Of a DNA stretch of 64,000 bases, positions 12,422 to 22,830 are shown piece by piece. A program made the translations under genes and the position numbers. A model generated the notes under the pieces. That model saw nothing but the letters and a program-made list of their open reading frames with translations. It was not told the DNA's origin and made no database searches. The DNA lies in assembly GCA_023375785.1 (NCBI GenBank), contig SZWC01001599.1, forward strand, positions 59,402 through 123,401, in the 5' to 3' direction. Position 1 is the first letter of the stretch. The number at the start of each line of letters is the position of its first letter. The DNA is from Penium margaritaceum (taxonomy: Eukaryota; Streptophyta; Zygnematophyceae; Desmidiales; Peniaceae).

Positions 12422-13070
12422 TTTTGAATGGTATGCACCTTGTCCACTTGCTAGCTGGCTGGTTGTACGGAAAGACAAGGCATGCACTGCTCTATAGATT
12501 ATGTCCCCTTGGTCTGTTCTGAGATAGACTAGGAATGCAGTGCCCATAATGGGTATGTCCCCTGGAGATAATCATAGGAAACACAACATTGTGGCCTCAT
12601 TGGATCAGGCGCCGGAGCTCATGGGTTGTGGGCTCAAATCCCGCGACGGCCGAATTTTTTTCTTTGCGGCCCAGAATGGGACAGGAAGCTTCTATGAAGC
12701 TTACTAGAACCTGCCTTGAGGATAACACATGGTGGTCTAAGGACATGCCAAGTAGGACTGTAGGCTGAGGTTGGCTCTAATGGAGCCATTGCAAGCAAAA
12801 GCATTAGCAAAGCTTTGCAAGTACAAAAGCCTATATCGTGCATGCATCCATTTACAGTTCTTGCCTTTGAGACTCCTCACAGAGATTCCAACCAAGGGTA
12901 GACACTAAAGACCTTCATGTGGACTTTGTGAGGTTGTAAACCAAACGAACCTAAAGTGTAGATCCCTTGTTCGAGGGTGATATGTTATCTTGGTTGAAAT
13001 ACCAAGAGCGGTTGGCGGCCTCCCCTGTTGGGACCTGTTTTCTAGACCATTGCTATCCGGTGCATGGACA
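12422..13070 (+). repeat. 3' LTR of element J
   Basis: Same length as the 5' LTR. Its first bases are mutated (TTTTGAATGG for TGTTGAATGG) and it ends CATGGACA. The tRNA-like module is at 12592-12642. It is followed by the duplicated target GGACT, then the remainder of the H leader. Confidence 0.92.
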
Positions 13071-13236
13071 GGACTGATGTGTTGTGCCTCCAAGGGCAGA
13101 GCTTGTCCTTGGTCCTAGTGTGCTAAGTGCAAACCCAGCTATTGGAGCTAATGAAGCAAATGGAGCTGATGGAGCTAACGTGCACACATAGAGAGAGCAA
13201 ATCAAAGTTGAGAAAAGCGTGCCTTACCACTGGTTA

Positions 13237-13255
13237 GTGTGGGCCCATAACCCTT
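13237..13255 (-). other. Half-tRNA(iMet) primer-binding site of H
   Basis: Read on the minus strand it is AAGGGTTATGGGCCCACAC, directly next to the H 5' LTR that starts at 13256. It complements the initiator tRNA-Met anticodon arm. The H leader (13076-13236) lies to its left. Confidence 0.88.
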
Positions 13256-13943
13256 TGGCAACTAGCCTGAGGCAAACGGACTAGAAAACAAGGCTGACAC
13301 TACAACACTTACCATCCGCAAATAACATTCTAGCTAGGAGAAGATATCACCCTCACGATCACTGTTTCACACTGAGAAGCTCCTAGGCAATCACTTTCTA
13401 GTAACTGTATCAACTTAACACTTGGTCACTTTCCCGCGACGTGCTAGTCAAAGACTAACTCTTTGGGCTTAGACCAACCAGTGTCTTCTTTGTACTGTTC
13501 CTTTGTTGGAAAACTCTGTGAGGTGCATCTAAGGCCATATTGTGTAATTAGAATGAGGAATGAGCCTGGTACATATAGTCCTAGGCCCGGCTTCCGAGGT
13601 GTGTTGGTAGTGGCACTTTTGGGGTGGCCACTCCACACCACTCCACCAGCTGCCAATTGGCGCATCCACTGACCGCAAAATGGCACATCCTCCTGATGCA
13701 TGGAGAAATGTTAAAGAAACTTCCCCTGTGTACGAAGGTCAAAAACCTTCCTGCGCACATCAAGGCTCGATCGCAGGACCTGTTGTCCCTAAGTCCAACA
13801 TGCTATCTGTTGCGCTACACCTCTGGTGTCTCGCTTGGATTTGCACCACGAACAAGGTTTGGGGGACTTACTCCAAGGGAGCAGTGCATACCCAACCTGT
13901 CCCTTCATCCACAGCAGTGGCCATGGGGCATATGAGAAGAACA
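13256..13943 (-). repeat. 5' LTR of element H
   Basis: 688 bp, TG at one end and CA at the other on the minus strand (TGTTCTTCTC to TAGTTGCCA). It is matched along its length by 20490-21178 (689 bp). The tRNA-like module is at 13764-13819 on the minus strand, with A-box-like TGTAGCGCAACAGATAGCA and B-box-like GCGATCGAGCC. Confidence 0.88.
13764..13819 (-). promoter_or_regulatory. tRNA-like module in H LTR
   Basis: On the minus strand TGTAGCGCAACAGATAGCA resembles the D arm/A box of a tRNA and GCGATCGAGCC resembles the T arm/B box. The same module is kept in the related LTR at 20999-21054. No acceptor stem pairs. Confidence 0.55.
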
Positions 13944-13947
13944 GTCT

Positions 13948-14748
13948 TCAGCAGGTAACGTAAGATACACTTGACTGCCTGCAATGTTGTGGCCTTGGGT
14001 TGACCGAAAACCTGCTCACTTGTCCCATGGCATAGCAGATGTTGGGAGGAGTCCCTACCATGGCATGCATGATGTTACCTACGGCGGACTGGTAGGGGAT
14101 GTCTTGCATCTCCCTTCTTTTTGTTTCCTTGCTTGGCGGCATGGAGGCCTTTAGCTTCCTGTTGATGGTCATTGAGGTGCCAATATCTTTGCAGTCTTCC
14201 ATGAGATAGCGCTTCAGTAACTCGCGGATTTGTTTGGTTTGGTTGAGTTCGATGGTGCATGCTGCTTCGTTCTGATGGATGGCAATCCCGAGGTAGTACT
14301 CAAAAGGATCCATGTCCTTCATCTTGGACCTTTTTGCTGAGGTCAGACTTGAGCTCATCCAACAGATTGACCGAGGATGAGCACATGATCAGATCATTCA
14401 ACTTGCACACCTTGCCCTTGGGAGCTTTAATACCTTTGGGAACCTCCATTAGCACTTCCTTGTGGAGCTTCCTGTAGAGTAAAGGTGTCGTGACGTCCAT
14501 CTGGTGTATCTCTAGGTTCTTTCCGGCTCCAATGGCGGATGGCGGATGGAGAATAGAGAGTGGATGGAGGCAAAGGTCACAACAAGCGCAAATGTCGCAT
14601 CGGCTGGTGCTATCTCGGTCCGTTTTAGGATGTCGAGGTAACCACGCACGTTCATGACAATCTCAAACTGCCATTTCCACAAGGGAAAACCTGTCCCCGT
14701 GAATTTGGACATACCCGCCTCAAGGCAGGCTGGAGTCGGATCCGCCAT
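13948..14748 (-). pseudogene. Gag-RT fusion remnant of element I
   Basis: The frame starts MADPTPACLEAGMSKFTGTG at 14748 with gag motif LWKWQFEIVMNVRGYL. After ADAT it changes to the RT block FALVVTFASIHSLFS, so a deletion of about 3 kb joins gag to RT in frame. Downstream pieces are MDVTTPLLYRKLHKEVLMEV (14500-14440), a further deletion of the YVDD region, then KDMDPFEYYLGIAIHQNE and IPYQSAVGNIMHAMVGTPP. It is not functional. Confidence 0.82.
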
Positions 14749-15161
14749 TTCTTGCGGTTGCTCATCTTTTCTGCTTCGCTGCTACTCTGCTTTGTTGAGG
14801 CCGATGAGGCTGATGACGTTGCTGACTGCGACCGTTGTCAAAGGTGCAGTTGGTTCCGTTGCATACCCCTCCCGCCGATGATCGCCTAAGGCGATGGTGC
14901 CGTCGTGAGAGAACGGACTCGGGGTCGTACCACCTTCTAAAAAGGGGTAGAGCTGAATCCCTTCAGGGCTCAAGGGTCTTGTCCAAGATGGATAGAGCGA
15001 TTCCTCGTCCCCTATTCCGCCACGTGCGCGCACCCTACCTCAAGAAGCCGATGGAGCCGATGGAGCAGATGGAGCCGTCCGATGGTCGTGTCCCTGTTGT
15101 ACCTGTGCGTCCTGCAAGACCACGCGCTAGTCGGTCTTGGAAGCGTGCCTTAGAACCAAAA

Positions 15162-15180
15162 GTGTGGGCCCATAACCCTT
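15162..15180 (-). other. Half-tRNA(iMet) primer-binding site of I
   Basis: On the minus strand AAGGGTTATGGGCCCACAC, immediately adjacent to the LTR at 15181. Identical to the H site. Confidence 0.88.
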
Positions 15181-15833
15181 TGTCAATGCGCCGGATAGCA
15201 ATGGTGTAGAAAACGGGTCCCGACATGGGAGGCCGCCAACCGCTCTTGGTATTGCAACCAAGATAACATATCACCCTCGAACGAAGGATCCACACTTTAG
15301 GTTTGTTAGGTTTGCAACCTCACGAAGTCCGCATGTTGGTCTTTAGAGTCTACCTTTGGTTGGACACTCTGTGAGGAGTCTCAAAGGCAAGAACTGTAAA
15401 TGGATGCATGCAAGGTACAGGCTTTTATACTTGCAGAGCTTTGCTAAAGCTTCTCCTTGTAGTGGCTCCACTGGAGCCAACCTCAACCTACATTCCTACT
15501 TGGCGCGTCCTTAGACCGCCAAGTGTCATCCTCAAGGCAGGCTCTAGTAAGCTTTCTAGAAGCTTCCTGTCCCAGTTTTGGCCACAAAGAAAACTGCGGC
15601 CGTCACGGGGTTTGAACCCACGACCTCTGGTTTGAGACTCCGGTGCCTAATCAACCAAGCCAAAAAGGTATGATTCCTATGATGAGCCACAGGGGACATA
15701 CCCATTATGGGCAGTGCATTCCTGGCCCATCTCAGAACAGACCAAGGGGACATACTCCACAGAGCAGTGCATGCCTTGTCTGTATGTGTAGCTAGCCAGC
15801 TAGGCAGTGGACATGGTGCATACTATTTCAACA
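15181..15833 (-). repeat. 5' LTR of element I
   Basis: 653 bp, TGTTGAAATAG to GCATTGACA on the minus strand. It is related to the J LTRs along its length. It carries the clearest tRNA-like module of that family (15608-15662, minus): TGGCTTGGTTGATTAGGC and a perfect B-box GGGTTCAAACCC. The region between resembles a tRNA-Leu anticodon arm. Confidence 0.9.
15608..15662 (-). promoter_or_regulatory. tRNA-like module in I LTR
   Basis: Minus strand: A-box-like TGGCTTGGTTGATTAGGC at 15662-15645 and B box GGGTTCAAACCC at 15619-15608. The order and spacing match a tRNA gene and the wording is close to plant tRNA-Leu. No matching acceptor stem is present. Confidence 0.65.
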
Positions 15834-15838
15834 GTAGC

Positions 15839-17599
15839 CCCCCATCATCTTGTCATCTTTTGTCCGTACATCAGGCGGTCGTCTGAGACCTATGCAGTTT
15901 GCAACTCACTATGCCCCGCCTACCAGTCGTACAGCCTCGGCTTGCCAATCTAGGCCCGTACGATCATTCTGACTAGTTCAGTGTGGTGTTGTTAACCCCA
16001 CACAGCCCACTCCTCTATTTGGTCTTGACTCTATTGGCTTGGAAATAGCTGTGGTACAGCCTTACATCATACTTGGATACTCTCTAATTGCTGATGAGTT
16101 CCACCAAGCCATTACACCAGCTGGGTCTACCTGGCCTCTGCCACATCCCTCATTTGCCACCGCACTCGTTGTGAGTGGCAGCACGACACTTGTCTTTGCA
16201 CCAAGGACAATATAGCAAGGATGTTCTGCTACAGATGCAACTCTCTGGGAGCAAGCTATGCATGAGAAACTCGAGGACCATGGGGTTTTTGAGAAGGTGA
16301 AGCTCCCGCCTAGTCGTAAGCTCATTTTTCCCTTTGAGGTGTTTTGAAGGAAAGAGAGGCCTGATGGCTTAGTGGAATGGTACAATGCCTGTTTCATTGC
16401 CAAGGAATTCTCTCAAGTGCCTGGTGTGGACTTTGATGCCATCTTTTCCCCGGTGGGATATTACACCATAGAAAAGGCCTTGTTGAGTTAGGTGGCGCAA
16501 CATGATTCGGAGCTCCACTAGATGGATGTCAACAATGCTTCCTTGCATGGTAATCTCAAAGAAGATGTCTATCTCATCCAACCTCCATAGCTTGAGGACG
16601 GCAAAGGCAGAGTCTGGCACCTCTGAAAATCCTTGTATGGCTTGAATTAACTTACACATTGTTGGAACCTTGAGATCTCTACTAGCTTGGAGCGAGACAG
16701 GTATCACTGAAGCAAAGTGGACCCAGCGTTATTTGTTAGTGTCCCCTCTATGCACCTTTTCATTGTCCTGCTCTATGAGGACGGCCTCTTGATTCTGTCC
16801 CCCAGCCCTCAGGCTGTCCACGCTATAAAGGATCTCCTCCGTTGTGTGTATAGAAGGAAGGATCTTGGTCCAGCTCGTGTCTTCTTGGGAATAGAGATTG
16901 AGCATGATGGCTAGCGTTGCACACTGCATCTACATCAGACTGGTTATATCAGGACGCTGGGAGATCGTTTTGCTGGCCTGTTGGACACATTCCTTTCTGT
17001 ATCTATGCCTATCACTTCTGTTGGGCAGAGGATTTTCACGTCGATAGATCCACATCGTCTAGTGGAGCCCTGTCAATGTTGGAACATACCTTTGAGTCAT
17101 TGACTCCATGATGTTCATCAGTATCACAATGCACAGATGTTGCTTTTGCTGTGAACTTCTTGCTGCAATTCTCATAGTATCCACGACAGCTCTAGTTGGA
17201 GGCTGCTCTGCGTGTGATGTGCTATGTTGTGTCTATCGCACATCCTGGCCTGTGCTTCCCCATGTAATCGTCTGTTGTTGTTGACCGGTACACTGGCAAT
17301 GATTGGATCCATGATCGTAATGTGTGCAGCCAATCTAGCTACATCTTCCTTGTCAAGATATAGCTATCTCATGGAAGATTGGCATGGAGGATTACGTAGC
17401 ACGGAGTTCGAATGAGACCGAGTATGTTGCATTGGGGCCTGGGGTCTGTAAGAGCATCTGGTTGTGTCATCTCATGCAGCAGCTGCACCAGCCCATACGC
17501 CGTATCACCATCCACTACAACAATGACAGCATGTGCCACATATCAGAGCATGATGGCACGTGTCACATGCACACAAAGCACCTCAGCATTGTGTGAAAA
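15839..17599 (+). pseudogene. Ty1/copia RT-RNase H remnant
   Basis: No LTR is attached. RT begins about 16240 (DHGVFEKVKLPPSRKLIF), then KEFSQVPGVDFDAIFSPVG, a DVNNASLHGNLKEDVYLIQPP block and a degraded active site LLYEDGLLILS near 16770. RNase H follows near 17380-17590 (SSNETEYVALGPGVCKSIWL, HTKHLSIV). It is closer to the B and G elements than to the half-tRNA families. It is cut by the I LTR on the left and by the minus-strand B-type LTR at 17600. Many stops. Confidence 0.78.
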
Positions 17600-17703
17600 T
17601 TCTAGGAAATTGCCTAGTCTTGCTCTTGTTGACGTAGTAAAACTGCCCAGTTAGCGTGCGTACTAGCAAGCAAGCATGTGCAAGAAACATTAAGGGTTAG
17701 ACT
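17600..17703 (-). repeat. B-type LTR (element F), 3' end piece
   Basis: The sequence is an inverted match to 32150-32259, the end of the B element LTR. It breaks at 17703 where element L inserted and resumes at 25442. The last five bases (AGACT, 17699-17703) are the L target duplication. Confidence 0.75.
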
Positions 17704-18090
17704 TGTTACAAGTGCCCCTGCCATGGATGCCGTTTGCCGTTTTCCTGGTTCGACCACTAGGGAATGGTTGGATGTCTGATCTGGTTGCAGACTTGGACTC
17801 CTTGCATTTTGCCATGCAGTTTCGAGCTTTCAGTTACTCGATTTGGTTGAGAATTCAGAAAGTTAGCCCCATCCGAAGTTCGGGTGGTAGGTGGGTAGAA
17901 TCTGGGTTCCGTCATTCGTGACGGGTTAATTCCACCACCAGTGATCCGAGTTCGACTTCAATGACCTCCAAGGGCACATGGACCATGAACAAAAGGGATG
18001 TGGATGGTCTTCTAGACCAGGGTGAGCCTCCCCCCACGTTGGGATGACAGGAAGGGCAGTTTGGGGCACGCCAGGACAGCATTCTTGACA
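17704..18090 (+). repeat. 5' LTR of element L, internally deleted
   Basis: Starts TGTTACAAGTG, ends CATTCTTGACA. It aligns with the 3' LTR except for a missing stretch between about 18052 and the last 40 bp. No tRNA-like module is recognised in this family. Confidence 0.9.
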
Positions 18091-18109
18091 AAGGGTTATG
18101 GGCCCACAG
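18091..18109 (+). other. Half-tRNA(iMet) primer-binding site of L
   Basis: AAGGGTTATGGGCCCACAG follows the LTR directly. The core GGGTTATGGGCCCACAG complements 17 nt of the plant initiator tRNA-Met anticodon arm. Confidence 0.9.
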
Positions 18110-18216
18110 CCCTGACCTGCCTACCAAGACGTTCACGGCTTCCGCAAACGCACAGGAGTATCGCTCCGGGCGACTTCGCCGTCGCACGTTGAGACTGTCC
18201 ATTGCAGAAGCTCAAC

Positions 18217-19020
18217 ATGGCGCAGAAGACGGAGTCCTCGCCCATCCAAAAGTACATGGGCGGCCCAGGCTTTGGTCTGTGGCGGTGGCATTTTGAGATC
18301 TACCTCGCGCACAAGGGACAGCTGCAGCTCATGAAGGGAACCGAGGTTCAAGATGCGAGCGCAACGAACAAGGAGAAGACGGCCTTCGCAAGGAAGAACA
18401 TGGAGGCGCTGATGCTTCTCTTGTCTGCACTGCATGAATCTCAGTGGGGCTATATCCATGGCTGCAACCTGGCAGCCGACACGTGGAAGAAGCTCTGCTC
18501 CATTCACCAATCAACATCCCTAGCCAACAAGATCTTTGCAATGAAGCGACTCTTGATGGTGAGGATCGAGGAGGGTGAGAACGTCATTTCAGCCATGCAA
18601 CAGATTGAGTCTCTTGCCTGACAATGCAATGATGTGGGGTGGAAGATTGACACAAAGATGCAAGCAATGGCGCTCCTCATGGCTCTATCCAACAGTTGGA
18701 GTCCTCTCATCACCGTGCTGGGTGGTTGGGAGGAGGATAAACTCACCTACGGCGTAGTCGCCGAGTACATCCGCAACGAGGTGCACCGTCGTAGCAGTGG
18801 CGAGACCTCGTCATCCTAAACTGCCCTGATCACCAAAAGACAGGGTGGCAGCAGCAGCGGCAAGCAAGGTGGCGGTAAGGGCGGCGGCAAAAAGGGCGCC
18901 AAGAGGGGTGCATGCCATAACTGTGGCAAGGAGGGCCATTGGGGCAAGGAGTGCCCGGAGGAGGTGCAGTTCCGCGGCAAGGGTGCCAAAGGCAAGAAGG
19001 CGCTCCTCAATGGTACGAAG
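18217..19020 (+). pseudogene. Gag of element L
   Basis: Starts ATG 18217 (MAQKTESSPIQKYMGGPGFG). Gag signature LWRWHFEIYLAHKGQLQLMKG, then IFAMKRLLMVRIEEGENVIS and SWSPLITVLGGWEEDKLTYG. A glycine/lysine-rich tract leads to an intact zinc knuckle CHNCGKEGHWGKEC (CX2CX4HX4C) near 18913-18954. Two stops interrupt: TGA at 18619 (a serine codon in the sister element N) and TAA near 18817. Otherwise the protein is close to full length. Confidence 0.9.
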
Positions 19021-20489
19021 AGCCACGACCTGAAGGGCGCCAACCGGCGGTGCCTTGACTCAGGTGCGGAAGAGCATACCCAAGTCGAGAAGGTGGGGTT
19101 CATCAACTACACCAAGTCTGCCAAGTCCATGGTGACCGCCAACGACAAGGTCGAACCTGCGGCCAGCCAAGGTGATGTAGACGTGGAGGTGGTGGTTGGT
19201 GGAAAAAGGGTGCAGCGTGTTATCCAAAACGTGCAACATGTCCCCGACCTGGCTGAAATTTTGAGTGTAAGTCACTTGACAGAGAAGGGCTATGAAGGGC
19301 TCTTCCGCAGGAAAGGTGCAGTCATGCAGATGGACGGCGGTGGCAAGGTTGCGCTTGAGGCAAAGCGCCAGGGAGGTCTCTACATTGTTGAGACCAAGGT
19401 CATCCCCTCAGCAACAAATGCAGCAGATCCGCCAGCACGCGTCGTCAACCTTGCAAAAGGCGGGGGAGCAAACCTGCAGCTCTGGCATCGGTGGCTAGGG
19501 CACTTGCCGCCCGCAGTTGTGTAAGAGATGGCAAAGCGCGACATGGTTGGCAGCCTCAACATCACCGGTGCAGTAGATTTTGTAGCAGATTCCGCAGAGC
19601 ACAAGTGTAACCCTTGCTTTGTGGGTAAGGCGAGGCGCAAGCCATTTGAAGACGGTCAACGGCGGGCCGAGAACCTGCTTGAGGTCGTGCACAGTGATGT
19701 GTGCGGACCGATCAAGACACCATCCATTTGGGGAGCGCGGTACTTCGTCACCTTCATTGAAGATTGCAGCAGAAATCTCTACATCTACTTCATGAAGCGG
19801 AAGAGCGAGGAGTTGGACCGGCTGAAGAAGTACGTTGCAGCGGTGGAGAGGCAGACTGGCCGCAAGGTCAGAACGCTGCGCAGCAACAATGGCATCAAGT
19901 ATGTGGGCTAAAGAGGGTGGCTGAAGGAGCAGGGCATTCAGTGGCAGCCGACCACTATGTACACGCCTCAATCTAATGGCGTGGCACAGCGTGCAAACCA
20001 GACGCTACTCACCATGGCACGGACGATTCTTGTGGACGCTAAACTGCCACGAAGCCTATGGATCGAGGCCGTGAGTACGGCCTGCTACATCACCAACCTC
20101 ACCCCAACGGCAGTGCTGAAAGGGAAGGGCGGCCGGAAGATGTCACAGGAGGCTTGGAGTGGGCGCAAACCAAGCGTGGTGCACTTTAAGGCGTTCGGGT
20201 GCAAAGTGATCGCATTGGTGCAGGCTGGGCAAAGAAAAGACTCCAAACTGGACCCGCGTGCAAAGGCGTACGCGTTCCTTGGATACGAGAGTGCGCTCAA
20301 AGCGTACCGCCTCTATGGTCCACGGACGCAGGACGTCATCACCAGTCGCGACGTCACATTTGATGAGCAACAGAGTTACTACAACAGCAGCAACAACATT
20401 GACGCATCGCAATCTCTAAAGCAAGGGGAGTGGTTCCAACTCCTTGAGCGTGAGGAGGAGCCGGTGGTTGAAGAGGTCGATGACAGGTT
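19021..20489 (+). pseudogene. Protease-integrase of element L, copy 1
   Basis: Protease motif RCLDSGAEEHT (Asp-Ser-Gly-Ala intact) near 19050. Integrase N terminus: LWHRWLGHLPPAV, then CNPC. Core: VVHSDVCGPI, and LRSNNGIKYVG where the second catalytic aspartate is Asn (copy 2 has SDNDGEY), then NGVAQRANQ where the catalytic Glu is Gln. Stops at 19522 (TAA for CAA) and near 19909. It ends at 20489 in the acidic linker (LEREEEPVVEEVDD), cut by an H-type LTR. Confidence 0.88.
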
Positions 20490-21178
20490 TGTCAACCGGC
20501 CTGAGGCAAACGGACTAGAAAACAGGGCCGACACAATAGCACCTGCCGTCCGCTCCTAGCATTTCAGCTAGGAGAAGATATCACCCTCAGGATCACAGTT
20601 CCACACTGAGCAGTTCCTAGGCAATCACTTGCTAGCAACTGTGTCCACTTAACACTTGGTCACTTTCGCGCGAGGTGCTAGTCAAAGACTAACTCCTGGG
20701 GCTTAGACCAACCAGTGTCTTCTTTATGCTATTCCTTAGTTGGACAACTCTGTGAGGAACATCTAAGGCCAGATTGTGTAATTAGAATGAGGAATGAGCC
20801 TGGTATATATAGTCCTAGGCTTGGCTTCTAAGGTGTGTGGGTAGTGACACTTTTGGGGTGGTCACTCCACACCACCTCACCAGTCCGCCAACTGGCGCAT
20901 CCACTGACCGCCAAGTGGCGCACTCTCCTCATGCATGGAGAAATGTCTAAGAATCTTCCCCTGTGCTCGAAAGGTCAAAAACCTTCTGCATACATCAAGA
21001 CTCGATCGCAGAACCTGTTGTTCCTAAGTCCAACATGCTATCCGTTGTGCTACACTTCTGGTGTCTCGCTTGGACTTGCACCACAAACAAGGTTTGGGGG
21101 ATTTACTCCAAGGGAGCAGTGCATGCCCAACCTATCCGTCAAGCCATAGCAGTGGCCATGGGGCATAGAAGAAGAACA
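20490..21178 (-). repeat. H-type 3' LTR inside element L
   Basis: 689 bp, matching the H LTR at 13256-13943. On the minus strand it starts TGTTCTTCTTC and ends CCGGTTGACA. The purine tract AAGGTGCAAGGGAGAGAT lies next to it at 21179-21196, so this is a 3' LTR. The tRNA-like module is at 20999-21054. The left flank AGGTT would be one TSD; no matching right copy exists because the element is truncated. Confidence 0.85.
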
Positions 21179-21535
21179 ATCTCTCCCTTGCACCTTAGGC
21201 CACCTGCTGTGGTAGTTTTCTTTGGCATGAACCTGTAGCTCTAGGTTGTGTTTGTGCACGTCAACTTTCTTGGTCTTTAGTTCTCATCTCTTGCATCCAC
21301 CATGCCGACTCCTCGAGCACCTGCAACATGCAAGTCGCTGTCTAGCGGCTTTGTCAAGAAGTCCGCAAGCATTTTCTTGGTTGCTTCGTGTTCCAGTTTC
21401 ATGACACCCTTGGCAACAAGATCACGTGAGTAGTGGTACCGAATATCGATGTGCTTTGTACGCGGGGAGATCATGTCATCCTCTGCCATAGCGATGGCAC
21501 TTTGGTTGTCGATGCGGATGACCGTTGCTTCCTCT
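21179..21535 (-). pseudogene. RNase H C-terminal fragment of an H-type element
   Basis: Minus strand 21489-21277 reads MAEDDMISPRTKHIDIRYHY, then LADFLTKPLDSDLHVAG, matching the RNase H C terminus of H at 2710-2500. It stops at 21535 where the second L copy begins at GAGGTGGTGG; both sides share CTTGAGGTGG-like sequence at the joint. The rest of this element is gone. Confidence 0.82.
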
Positions 21536-22830
21536 TGAGGTGGTGGTTGGTGGTAAAAAGGTGCAACGTGTTATCCAAAACATGCAACATGTCCCCAGCC
21601 TGGCTGACATTTTTAGTGTAAGGCGCTTGACAGACAAGGGCTATGAAGTACTCTTCCGCAGGAAAGGTGCAGTCGTGCGGATGGACGGCGGCAGTGAGGT
21701 TGTGCTCGAGGGGAAGCGCAAGGGAGGCCTCTACATCGTTGAGACCAAGGTCATCCCCTCGGCAACAGACGCAGCAGACCCACCACCACGCATCGTCAAC
21801 CTCGCAAAGGCCGGGGGAGCAGACCTGCATCAGTGGCATCGGCGGCTGGGGCACTCGTCGCCCACAGTCGTGCAAGAGATGGCGAAGCGCGACATGGTTC
21901 GCAGCCTCAACATCACCGGTGCAGCTGATGCAGCAACAATTCCGCAGAGCACAAGTGCGAGCCTTGCATCGTGGGCAAGGCAAAGCGCAAGCCGTTCGAA
22001 GACAGACAACGGCCGGGCCAGGAACCTGCTCGAGGCCGTGCACAGTGCTGTGTGCGGACCGATCAAGACGCCGTCCGTTGGGGGTACGCGTTACTTTGTC
22101 ACCTTCATTTGCAGCAGAAAACTCTACGTCTACTTCATGAAGCGGAAGAGTGATGTGCTGGACCGGCTGAAGAAGTATGTCGCAGTGGTGGAGAGGCAGA
22201 CTGGCCGCAAGGCCAGAGCTCTACGGAGCGACAATGACGGGGAGTATGTGGGCTGTGGAGGGTGGCTGAAGGAGCAGGGCATTGAGTGGCAGCCGACCAC
22301 TCTGAACACGCCACAATCTAATGGCGTGGCAGAGCGTATGAACCAGACGCTACTCACAATGGCGCGGACAATGCTCGTGGATGCAAAGTTGCCACGGAGC
22401 CTGTGGGCCGAGGCAGTGAGTACGGCGTGCTACATCACCAACCTCACCCCAAGGGCAGTGCTGAAGGGGAAGGGCGGCTGGAAGATGCCGTAGGAGGCTT
22501 GGAGCGGGCGCAAGCCAAGCGCGGCGCACCTGAAGGTTTTCGAGTGCAAGGCGCACGCGTTGGTGCCGGCCACGCAAAGAAAAAACTCCAAACGGGACCC
22601 GCGTGCAAAGGTGTATGCATTCCTCGGATACGAGAGCACGCTCAAGGCGTACCGCCTCTTTGATCCACGGACGCAGGACGTCATCACCAGCCGCGACGTC
22701 ACATTTGATGAGCAGCAGAGCTACTACAGCAGCAACAACATTGACGCGGCGCACTCTCCAAAGCAAGGGGAGTGGTTCCAACTCCTTGAGCGTGAGGAGG
22801 AGCCGGCGGCTGCAGAGGTCCATGACAGGT
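21536..22830 (+). pseudogene. Protease-integrase of element L, copy 2
   Basis: Begins inside the protease (VVVGGKKVQRVIQNMQHVPSL). Integrase zinc region: QWHRRLGHSSPTVVQEMAKRD, with a frameshift near the CxxC. Core: CGPIKTPSVGGTRYFVTF, LRSDNDGEYVG (aspartate intact, unlike copy 1), NGVAERMNQTLL (glutamate intact). TAG at 22491 replaces the CAG of copy 1 (20146). The last part (QSYYSSNNIDAAHSPKQGEW) leads into the linker. Confidence 0.87.

Larger units (their letters stand above)
7057..13070 (+). mobile_element. Element J, complete-length Ty1/copia with both LTRs
   Basis: The element is bounded by two LTRs of equal length (7057-7705 and 12422-13070, 649 bp each). It has a half-tRNA primer site at 7706-7724, gag, PR, IN, RT and RNase H in copia order, and a purine tract GTGCAAGGGAGAGA just before the 3' LTR. 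The flanking repeats are GGACC (7052-7056) and GGACT (13071-13075), a 5-bp TSD with one difference. By eye the two LTRs differ at roughly one position in ten, so the insertion is not recent. Coding regions hold many stops and the RT active site is YVDY, so it is dead. It sits inside the leader of element H. Confidence 0.92.
2436..13943 (-). mobile_element. Element H, Ty1/copia, interrupted by element J
   Basis: Minus-strand copia element. From right to left it has the 5' LTR (13256-13943), half-tRNA primer site (13237-13255), leader (13236-13076, then 7051-6761), gag, PR, IN, RT and RNase H to about 2436. Element J (7057-13070) sits in the leader, flanked by GGACC (7052-7056) and GGACT (13071-13075), so H is older than J. 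The 3' LTR of H is missing and the end abuts element G. A related LTR plus RNase H end occurs at 20490-21535. All domains are recognisable but broken by frameshifts and stops. Confidence 0.85.
13948..15833 (-). mobile_element. Element I, deleted Ty1/copia relative of J
   Basis: Minus-strand copy of the J family: 5' LTR 15181-15833, primer site 15162-15180, leader, gag start at 14748. Protease, integrase and part of RT are missing, so gag joins RT directly. It ends on the left inside RNase H at 13948, where it meets the H LTR, so its 3' LTR is absent. The base after the LTR starts the next fragment (GTAGC at 15834-15838 would be the right TSD). Confidence 0.85.

Noticed and set aside
15608-15662. 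Functional tRNA-Leu gene
   Set aside because: A and B boxes and part of the anticodon arm look right, but there is no acceptor stem and the sequence is an integral part of an LTR shared with J.
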